NCBI GenBank assembly: GCA_015146655.1
Contig: VKHL01000260.1
Coordinates: 1 to 24,168, forward strand
Direction: 5' to 3'
From: Ochromonas danica
Taxonomy: Eukaryota; Sar; Chrysophyceae; Chromulinales; Chromulinaceae
DNA: 24,168 bases
The notes below the pieces were generated by a model. It had not been told where the DNA came from and made no database searches. It was given only the letters and a program-made list of their open reading frames with translations. Position numbers and translations under genes: made by a program. Position 1 is the first letter of the stretch; each line of letters opens with the position of its first letter. Shown one piece after another: positions 8,806 to 16,148 of the stretch.

Positions 8806-9094
8806 TTAACAATGGTGGATAACTATCTCACAATTGGAAAGTCTGCTTCCCACAGAATATCGATGATAGGATCAGAATGGCAACCACCTGTGGAAATACA
8901 AAAAGCAATCATCCTTCCAAACCATCTCACTCTTCTGCTAATCAAAGAGACACTCTCATCGAGTCCATTAGTGACTTCAGTCAGTCTATCTGTTGAAGAA
9001 TAGAAAGAACTTATGGCATACAAATTACAGCATTAGACAAGCGAATTGAAATATCCAAGAGCTAAAAGGAAGAAATGGAAGAGAAGAGAAGGCA
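8806..9094 (+). repeat. Dispersed repeat copy 1, decayed coding sequence
   Basis: This 289-bp segment is about 90% identical to 10518-11075 once the insert at 10683-10946 is removed. Read across frames, it would encode a polar N-terminus (NTKSNHPSKPSHSSANQRDT), then LIESISDFSQSI, then a Lys/Glu-rich coiled coil (TALDK.IE.SK...EEMEEERRQ). In this copy the reading is broken by stops and frame changes. Downstream, to about 9190, it continues with a basic stretch (KGKSNRKRKFDNED) that could be a nuclear localisation signal. It looks like a fragment of a multi-copy, possibly transposon-encoded gene. The family is not recognised. It lacks the TIR element and so shows the empty site. Confidence 0.75.
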
Positions 9095-9212
9095 ATTAGA
9101 AGTTCAGCTTGTTCTTTCTAATAAGGGGAAAAGTAACAGAAAGAGAAAGTTCGATAACGAAGATAGTGATGATGGAGTACTACATTGTAATAAGAAGAAA
9201 CAGTTAATAATA

Positions 9213-9760
9213 TTATCCCCTATAATCATTGAAATATTTAAAAGCATCTGATTCCTTTATCTCTTTAAAAGCTCCCACTAGCCTTTCGTCTGTTGTAATC
9301 CTTTGCATTGCATACTTTCTCTTTAGATATTCTTTCATGTGGTGAAATCTCAACACAATTGGCGCAAAGTCGTAGGAATAGGGTGAAAGAAATAATATAA
9401 CGATGCTATTGTCTTTCATTCTTCCATAAGGGGGAGAGGATTGTGCGTTTGGAATGATCTAGGAGTATCATCTAGAATGAATGATCTGCGAATAGTCGAT
9501 GGATTACATAGTGTTTCATCAACGAAGACTAATCGAGCAGTCAAGAACTGCGATATATGAAACCCAAAGATCTCTCGTAGTAGCGGGTTCTTTTCCATCG
9601 TGCGAAGTTCAATAACTCTTAATTTGATATTATGGTCATGAAGAACTCTTGAAATTGTCCATACACATCTATTTGGTCATAAATAAAAGCAGTAGCTTCG
9701 GATAGATACGAAATAGGTTGATCAAAGAAGTAGTTGATCGATGATGTCTTCTTCATTGAC
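9213..9760 (-). pseudogene. Decayed IS630/Tc1-type DDE transposase
   Basis: Pieces of one transposase lie in order on the minus strand. PISYLSEATAFIYDQIDV (about 9720-9665) resembles the start of the IS630-family HTH region. TISRVLHDHNIKLRVIELRT and then LLR follow after a frame change. LVFVDET carries the first catalytic Asp. The frame ends at 9416, and the next frame (9419-9213) has LSPYSYDFAPIVLRFHHMKEYLKRKYA, the counterpart of the conserved YSPDFNPIE..F...K.YL.R segment. About 80-100 residues that should carry the second catalytic Asp are missing between these pieces, and the last catalytic Glu is replaced (PIV for PIE). The enzyme is inactive. It would be of the TA-target type that fits the TA duplication of the nearby TIR element, but nothing ties this particular copy to that element. 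Confidence 0.75.
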
Positions 9761-9925
9761 ATGATGAAAGTTGTCAGAAGAAGAATGAAAGTTGGTTTGG
9801 ACTTTAAAAATAAAACTCCTGACTATGCTTCATGATGGTAAAAGTTAATGATGAGAAAAACACGAGAGGAAAGGATCAGAATAGATACTGTAGTCTAATA
9901 ATGAAGAAAGTTCTATCAATTATCT

Positions 9926-9959
<34 letters not shown>

Positions 9960-10517
9960 ACGAAATGGAAAACATGATTGCTGTTGTCTCCCATCCTCCG
10001 CAAAGCACAATAATGGCGTTTTTGACTCTGCTGCTGTGATGGAAGAAAGGGCGAAAAACAGCTTTTTGCACATAGAAAACCGAACTTACCCTCGTACTCG
10101 GCAGAAAAACTCAAAGGAGATTATTAGCGATGAGTAGAACCAGAACCAAAAAGTTCAGTAGCTCGTCCACAAATCGATTACCACAGTCCTTTCCAGGGGA
10201 TCACTGAAGAATCAAATATTCCTTTCAATTTTTCTGATAGTTCCAATCGAAGCGGATCCATTCACTCTGATGCTATCAAGAAACTCATGAATAGTCGAAA
10301 GCTAGAAAGAAATCGTTGTCAAAACCTTCCTCTCGTGGATTAGAGACGATTCTTGTGGATTTTGTCAATTGCTCGAATCAGCGTGAATCGATTTATAAGA
10401 GATATTTTTCCTGAATTTTTCCAAGATTAGCATCTATCTGAAGAGATTTCTACTTGAGAGCTACCCGAGAATATGAGTGGAATTTGTGCGAATGCGAAAT
10501 AGTGTCTGAAATGTAGT
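9761..10517. other. Gene-poor interval with CTG run and possible TE debris
   Basis: A 101-codon plus-strand frame (9832-10137) owes much of its length to a (CTG)10 run read as poly-Leu and shows no domain. The stretch at about 10140-10500 has protein-like pieces in several frames, such as ARISVNRFIRDIFPEFFQD at about 10370-10430, broken by stops. It may be eroded transposon sequence. No gene is called. Confidence 0.4.
9928..9957. repeat. (CTG)10 trinucleotide run
   Basis: Ten uninterrupted CTG units, followed by CTA. The run reads as poly-Leu on the plus strand and poly-Ser or poly-Ala in minus frames. No supported gene contains it. Confidence 0.95.
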
Positions 10518-11075
10518 TTAACAATGGTGGATAACTAGCCCACAATTGGAAAGCCTGCTTCTCACAGAATATCGATGATAGGATCAGAATGGCAGCCACC
10601 TATGGAAATACAAAAAGCAATCATCCTTCCAAACCATCTCACTCTTCTGCTAATCAAAGAGACACTCTCATCGAGTCGAATAGAGTAGCGTGCGCAGTCC
10701 CGCGCATGTGTGCGCAAACAGTTCTATGGTCAGGGATGTTGCGGTTTGTGGAACCTGGCTTGTCTGAGATGACAAAGGAAAGCAGTGAAAATGATCTTAC
10801 TTCGTATTATGAAAATCCTCCCTCAAAGAAGAAACTTATTGAAACTTTTGACATGCCTTATCTGAAATGTGCTTGTAATATTTAAAGAACATTTTTCTTT
10901 TTGTTATTCATCAGAAGAAAACGGCCGCGGGATTGCGCTGCTACGCTAATGACTTCAGTCAGTCTATCTTTAGAAGAACAGAAAGAACTTATAAGGCATT
11001 ACGAATTACAGCATTAGACAAGCAAATTGAATCATCCAAGAGCAAACAGGAAGAAATGGAAGAGGAGAGAAGGCA
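10518..11075 (+). repeat. Dispersed repeat copy 2, interrupted by a TIR element
   Basis: This is the second copy of the repeat seen at 8806-9094. Its left part (10518-10680) and right part (10949-11075) flank the inserted element. Here the first part is an open frame from ATG 10589 (MAATYGNTKSNHPSKPSHSS) into RDTLIES. The coiled-coil part reads TALDKQIESSKSKQEEMEEE. A frame change near 11000 still breaks the reading even without the insert. Homology ends about 20 bp before the rhodanese stop codon. Confidence 0.8.
10683..10946. mobile_element. 264-bp non-autonomous TIR element (MITE) with TA duplication
   Basis: The element starts GAGTAGCGTGCGCAGTCCCG (10683 onward) and its other end, read on the minus strand from 10946, is GCGTAGCAGCGCAATCCCGC. 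The two are imperfect terminal inverted repeats of 21-22 bases with three differences and one gap. It is flanked by TA at 10681-10682 and 10947-10948. The related copy at 8806-9094 has a single TA at the same place (ccatTAgtgacttc versus gaaTA[element]TAatgacttc), so both insertion and target duplication can be read directly. The TA target fits the Tc1/mariner/IS630 group. The interior has an open frame tail (MLRFVEPGLSEMTKESSEND) without a recognisable domain, and there is no transposase, so it must have moved in trans. Confidence 0.85.
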
Positions 11076-11096
11076 GAGAGTGAGTGTATAGGTAGG

Positions 11097-11474
11097 TTAG
11101 AAGAGATACGAGGGTATTGATCGATCAGCCTCGCTTGAATAGCTATTGATTCCTCCAGAGACATTCGAGACATCAGGGAAACCTGCTTTCTCGGCCAAGA
11201 AGTTCGCCACCCTCACAGAGCGAAAGCCACGGTGACACATACAGATGACAGGCTTCTCCTTGTCAAGTAACTTGCCTGTCAGCACGTCTTCTTGCCACTG
11301 ACTCATAGTGCTGAGGGGCAGATTGATGACTGAGGCATCAGGCAAGGCGGCCAATTTGATCTCTCGAGCATCTCGTACATCAATGACTTGATAATGTGAT
11401 CGATTGGTTGATTGTAGGATAGCGTGGAGCTCCTTGGCACTGATGACCTTTACCTTAGAAGAAGATAGCCCCAT
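11097..11474 (-). CDS. Single-domain rhodanese (sulfurtransferase), probably N-myristoylated
   Basis: This is a 125-residue intronless frame from ATG 11474, the usual length for a single-domain rhodanese of the GlpE/PspE type. Domain landmarks are VISAKELHAIL (strand and helix 1), YQVIDVRDAREIKLAALPDA (the IDVR..E.......P.A motif) and VICMCHRGFRSVRVANFLAE. The last contains the active-site loop CHRGFR, with the catalytic Cys at residue 80. VSNVSGGINSY is the usual C-terminal GG motif. Rhodaneses carry sulfur as a Cys persulfide; the natural donor and acceptor here are unknown. The N-terminus MGLSSSK fits the N-myristoylation consensus (Gly2, Ser6, Lys7), so the protein may be attached to a membrane. 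It lies 342 bp downstream of the glucosidase II stop, on the same strand, and its own stop is about 20 bp from a repeat copy. Confidence 0.9.
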   Translation of the reverse strand: MGLSSSKVKVISAKELHAILQSTNRSHYQVIDVRDAREIKLAALPDASVINLPLSTMSQWQEDVLTGKLLDKEKPVICMCHRGFRSVRVANFLAEKAGFPDVSNVSGGINSYSSEADRSIPSYLF

Positions 11475-11816
11475 AGTATAGTAGATCTCGGAATGATGGA
11501 ATGGAATTGAGATCTCCTCCTCTTTGTCATGAGATGAGATGGGCTCTCACTTGAAAAGAATCAAGGAATTACACTATTCCATGGAATAGATATGGAAACC
11601 CTCGTGGTGTTGAGGACGTCAAGTCCTAAAGCTCGTACTGTAGTAATTTGCCATGTGCTGAAATATGTAGCTCAAACCACTTTGACCGTGAACCAATCAA
11701 TGACATCAAATGCTGTGGAGTTTTGGTGACCCGAATTGTTGGACAGTGTGTCAATCATCAGTATTACATTCAAGTAGCAATGATGACATAACAAGTCTCC
11801 TCTAGTACAGACTACA
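11475..11816. other. Intergenic region, glucosidase II to rhodanese
   Basis: This 342-bp region between two minus-strand genes holds the 3' UTR of one and the promoter of the other. The only structure seen is a perfect 16-bp palindrome (ctattccatggaatag) at 11574-11589, about 100 bp upstream of the rhodanese start. It could be a dimeric factor site. Confidence 0.45.
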
Positions 11817-14800
11817 TTAATAGAGCAGGCGAATTTCCCAGTCTTCCACAGCCAACACATCAGGCTTCTTCACGGTGAGTGTTCCTGTCTCTAAATTCCA
11901 AGTGAAATAGAGATCCCGCAAGAGTTCTCCATTGGCAGAGAAAAGCTGAACTTGCTTTGGTGCAACTGCTTGATCCAACAGAACAATGCGTTCAATGGTA
12001 TTAGCAGGACGATAATTTGGATTCGCCTTATACTGTTTGTCATAGCCAACAGGGTGGACAAAGTCTTTGTATTGACGAGACTGAATAACCTGACTGGTAG
12101 AATCGTAGGTGAAGACGCGATGAGCAAACTGCCCTTCCTCATAACCGTAGGAGACCTCATCGTCCAAGTAGAGCAAGCCTTGAGCACCTCCTGGGCCAGG
12201 GGTAATAAACAAAGTAAATGGATCATGGTGCATCAGCTTGGAGGAGCGACGCAGTCTCAACTTGCGAGGAAGGATGCTTCCCGGACGAAGGAAGGCAGGA
12301 ATAGTGGAAAGTTGGACGGGATAATTCACTTCAGCATCTTTTTCACCTTTATCGCTTCCTAACACAGGACGAAGCGTCTGTAATTCCACCCAGCGATAGG
12401 AGCGACCATTCTGAGGATCGCGAACAACAGGGAAGAGAACTTTGAGCTCACGTGCGCCTTTCTCGACAACAGGTTTGACATACAGCGCACTGCCCACAAA
12501 GAAAGCATCATCCACAGCATGGCCAGCTAAGTGGTTGGGGAACTCCAAGAAGTAAGGTCTCATCGCTGGCAAACCGAACTCGAAGGCTTCCTGCATCACG
12601 GTATACCAATAAGGGAGAAGAGAGTAGCGCAAGAGAGCAGTCTGACGATTGATGGTAGTGTAGGGTTCTCCATATACCCAAGGCTCCTTGCGAGCTGTGT
12701 CGTGATGAGCATGTCCACGGAAGAAAGGTGTAAATGCACCAGCTTGATACCAGCGGACAAACAGTTCAGCTTCGGTATCTCTGAAAAATCCTCCCACATC
12801 TGCTCCTGCAAAGGACAGGCCGGCAATATTGATAGAGAGCAACATGGGCAGAGATATCGCCAAATGTCCCCAAGTAGCAGTATTATCACCAGTCCACATA
12901 GCGCCATAGCGTTGCGAACCTGCCCAAAATGCTCTGGTTAGAACAAAAGGGCGCAAAGTATTGGATCGTTTCTTGGCATCTGATTCTTGAATAGCTGAAT
13001 CGCTTGGACTACGCAGCAACAATCGGTCGAGGAGAGATGGTGCTTGTTGATGAGCAACGACCGAGCGATGGACCAATCCAGCTGCCGTTGCCATCTGCAT
13101 GTAGATACCGTAGAGGTTATGCCACTCACGGTGTTCAACACCTTCGAGATTAACATTGTCCTTGGGCATGGAAACTTCAGGACCGTTGAAGACAGAGGGC
13201 TCGTTCATATCATTCCAAGTGTAAAGATCAAGGGTTGAATCAGGGTAGTTAGTCAAGGTGAAACGCTCAGCCCAAAATGATCTCACTTTAGGAGAAGTAA
13301 AGTCAAGATAGGAAGAGCTACCAGGCCAGCACCATCCGTCATATACAGCCCCATGCTTGTCCTTAATGTAAAGATCCTGTGCAAGGGCTAATGAGTGGAC
13401 CGGAAAGTCACTATCTCGTTTGATGTGGGGGTCAACAATGGTAACCATGCGTCTTCCCACCGCCGAGAGATTTTGTTGCATCTCAAGGGGATTAGGGAAG
13501 AGAGTTTTGTCCCACTGTGATAACAGGAGCCAATCAAAATGTTGCGTTTGAGAAGAATTTAAGAACAATAGCTTACCGTAAAGTAACGCTTCCCGACCGT
13601 GTGTTCGATGTCTAGCCACAAGACATCGTACGGATAATCAAGCTGCTCAAACATACCATTGGTAGCGATTACGTCCTTCTCATCACGATAGTTCCAGCGA
13701 CATTGGTGATAGCCCAAGGAGAAAAGAGGAGGCAGAGCCTGTCCTCCCGTAAGACTCGCATATTGGACTATAGGCTGTTTGATAGAACTGCCACCGGGCA
13801 ATAAGAACAGATCGATCAGACCAGATTCGGCCATCCAGTGGGTCTCTTTTCCACCATCAGGGCGATCAGCAATATCCACAAACAATTCTGAAGGATTGAA
13901 AAGGAAGACACCATTTGACAGCAGCGAGCCTTTCTTCTCACCCAAGGAATACAAAAGAGGGATATGACCATACAGAGCCATTGTGTTGTCCAGTTCATAT
14001 TCAAACACATCAAGGTTATACAGTCGATAAGGCTCTTGGTAACGAGGAGATGTAGTAGACGAGCAATCGGTGCACACGGTCGTAGAGGGCAAAGCAAGAG
14101 GAGTAGTATGCTCTGGTAAACCATAAACATTCTGTGCCACTGGGAAAGTAATATCGAAGCCTAATAACCAACATCAATATCGAAATAGTTAACAAAACAA
14201 CAAGGTCGTGCAGTCCTCAAGGAGACTCACCCACTGAAAGATGGCCCTTTGGCATGGTATCCAAATGGCCATTGAAAGATTCTCCAGTGGCAGCTTGTGT
14301 CGCCACGGAGTGAGCCTGTCGCTCTTCACGACTACCATCCGCATAGATAGCCAAACCATCCTCTCCATAGTCCACCACTTCCTTGCCCTTATGACGTTCT
14401 TCAGGAGAGAGTTCCAATACATCCACTGGCTTATCTTCAACTTTTCCAGAAGTGGATTGCTCGAAATGCATTAGTTGACGATCATTGACCACCATTGTCA
14501 ACACGTCACCATGATAGAGGAAGACTTTCAATGGAGCATATTGAATGATAAGAGTATTACGACGACCTTCATTTTCCACTGAAGTAGTCTCAGGGGAGAC
14601 TGTGTTGGCAGGGTGATAGTGATAGGTCAAGGCTAGGAATGACTCTCCATCCTTGTCCTGCCAGTCAGACGGCAAGTCCTTAGGAGAAGAAGGCTTATTG
14701 AAGCTCGTCACTTCAAGACCAGCCTGGAGGAGGAGATCTGTAGGCTAAAATTGGCATTAGCAGATCATCTCAGGTATTCATCATTGAATAGGAGGATGAT

Positions 14801-15287
14801 CTATGACTATCATATTACCTGCCAACGAGGCCTTTGCTCAGATAAGCGAAGACGAATGACTCCAGTCTTAAGAAGGAAGAGGTCAAAGAAGAGAGGAGGT
14901 GAGGTAGTTCCTGGAGCAATCACTTGTGCTGAGAGATGACCTTCTTCTTCCTTCACACTCTCTCGGTGAAGACGGAACTGGACAGACAGTCATAGGACAC
15001 CACACATTAGAAAGATACTCAGAATTCAGTTTTCATGTCATAGGAAAGAAAATGAAAAAAGACAATAAAAGATCTTCTATTGTTTTCAGTTTTTAATGGA
15101 GTATCTTTCACAATTTCACTTAGCAAATCAATCTTACCGTATCGATAAGTTGCTGTGGAGTAGTTTTAGGACGATAACGACGACAAAAGCCAGTATCTTG
15201 ACAAGTTCTAAATTTACTTCTATCTACTGCATTAGCAAGTAGGAATAAAAGAAGAAAAATAACAGAGGAGATCTTCAAATTCTTCAT
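11817..15287 (-). CDS. GANAB: ER glucosidase II alpha subunit (GH31), 5 exons
   Basis: Exons on the minus strand are 15287-15138, 14977-14819, 14744-14231, 14160-13577 and 13514-11817. Introns are 160, 74, 70 and 62 bp, all GT-AG, and phases agree (0,0,1,0), giving 1034 residues. The N-terminus is a signal peptide followed by VDRSKFRTCQDTGFCRRYRP, the hallmark start of mature glucosidase II alpha. The galactose-mutarotase-like region includes FDITFPVAQNVYGLPEH. The GH31 barrel shows LDIEHTVGKRYFTWD (Asp at 458), WNDMNEPSVFNGPEVSMPKD with the nucleophile at about D571, MWTGDNTATW with the acid/base at about D679, and PFFRGHAHHDTARKEPW. The enzyme trims the two inner glucoses from N-linked glycans in the ER during the calnexin cycle. 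It normally depends on a beta subunit for retention, consistent with no C-terminal retrieval signal here (end IRLLY). It shares a 148-bp divergent promoter with frataxin. Confidence 0.95.
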
Positions 15288-15435
15288 CTAGTTATTCTTA
15301 TGAAATAGTCCCACAGCAGGGTCAGTCTAGAAACTCCTCTCGGATGGGAATCCTATCCTATCCCTGCCAAATTCCCACATTCTGGGTATTTGGCGGGTGT
15401 GGGTTGAGGTCAAGAATGAAATTGCTGCAGCTGCT
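15288..15435. promoter_or_regulatory. Divergent promoter, glucosidase II alpha / frataxin
   Basis: Only 148 bp separate the two start codons. The region contains tttggcggg at 15389-15397, which matches the E2F/DP consensus TTTSGCGS. It forms part of an imperfect hairpin: 15366-15377 pairs with 15383-15394 with one mismatch, around a 5-nt loop. The two half-sites gccaaat and atttggc face each other, as expected for a dimeric factor. Binding is inferred. Confidence 0.5.
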
Positions 15436-15951
15436 ATGATGTTGATGAGACGATTTGTGGTATCGTTACCTGCTTATAAAGGGATTGGTAGTGTGCTTAG
15501 GTTATGCCCACTACCAGTTAACCAGTTGATTACACGTCAGTGGACGTCGAAATCTTCTTCTCTTCGTTTCTTCTCAAGTGGTTCTTCTGTTCTTTCTGAA
15601 CAAAACTTCCACAAGATTAGTGACCGAACATTAGATGAAATTCAGGACTTACTGTGGGAACATGAAGAAGAGCTTGAAGATGTTGAGATTGTCTTGTCTC
15701 AGGGAGTGTTGACTCTCACTGTGGGGGGCACTGCTGAGGAGGCTAAGAGCTGGGTGATCAACAAGCAAACCCCCAACAGACAGCTGTGGTGGTCTTCTCC
15801 TATTAGTGGACCTAGACGATATGAATATGTGGATAGTGCTTCTTCTACCAGCTGTGCGGAGAAGTGGAAGTACTCCCGTGATGAAAAGGTGGATCTTCTC
15901 TCAAGTCTTCGTGATGAGCTCGAGAAGGTCACAGGTGTCAAGATATTGTAA
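15436..15951 (+). CDS. FXN: Frataxin, mitochondrial iron-sulfur cluster assembly protein
   Basis: This is a 171-residue intronless frame from the first ATG at 15436. The frame is open upstream, but only from a GTG at 15397. Residues 1-50 are Arg/Ser/Leu-rich without acidic residues (MRRFVVSLPAYKG..., then ITRQWTSKSSSLRFFSS), a typical mitochondrial targeting peptide. The CyaY/frataxin domain follows. It has an acidic helix (DEIQDLLWEHEEELEDVEIV) for iron and partner contact, then the beta-sheet signature GVLTLTVGGTAEEAKSWVIN, KQTPNRQLWWSSPISGPRRY and a C-terminal helix (DLLSSLRDELEKVTGVKI). Frataxin stimulates sulfur transfer by the NFS1-ISD11-ISCU complex in the matrix. Length and motif order are normal for the family. 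Confidence 0.96.
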   Translation: MMLMRRFVVSLPAYKGIGSVLRLCPLPVNQLITRQWTSKSSSLRFFSSGSSVLSEQNFHKISDRTLDEIQDLLWEHEEELEDVEIVLSQGVLTLTVGGTAEEAKSWVINKQTPNRQLWWSSPISGPRRYEYVDSASSTSCAEKWKYSRDEKVDLLSSLRDELEKVTGVKIL

Positions 15952-16148
15952 CTTGACTGACCACCCACTTGTCATTGACTGTCAATGACAACTTCTCCTT
16001 ACAAAGCGTACATGACGAAATTAAAGTCACACTAGCCTAAGTTTTGAGGCATCGAGAGATAATTGTTAAAATGTAAAGAACCTCCTGTGTTGTGTGTAGA
16101 CTGTGTATTGATTGCTTGCTACAGTAGCAAACAGACAGTGTTGGTTGT
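15952..16148. other. Convergent 3' region, frataxin / SPO11
   Basis: These 197 bp hold the 3' UTRs of two converging genes. A perfect inverted repeat (ttgtcattgac, T, gtcaatgacaa) lies at 15969-15991, 17 bp after the frataxin stop. It is almost loopless as DNA. As RNA it could form a stem in either transcript, which may matter for 3' end formation or mRNA stability. That is inference. Confidence 0.55.

Noticed and set aside
9832-10137. 101-codon frame with a poly-Leu signal-peptide look
   Set aside because: The hydrophobic core is the (CTG)10 run. No domain follows, and the region lies among TE remnants.
15397-15435. N-terminal extension of frataxin from GTG 15397
   Set aside because: It begins at a GTG, which is not a normal start in a eukaryote. 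The first ATG at 15436 gives a standard mitochondrial targeting peptide.
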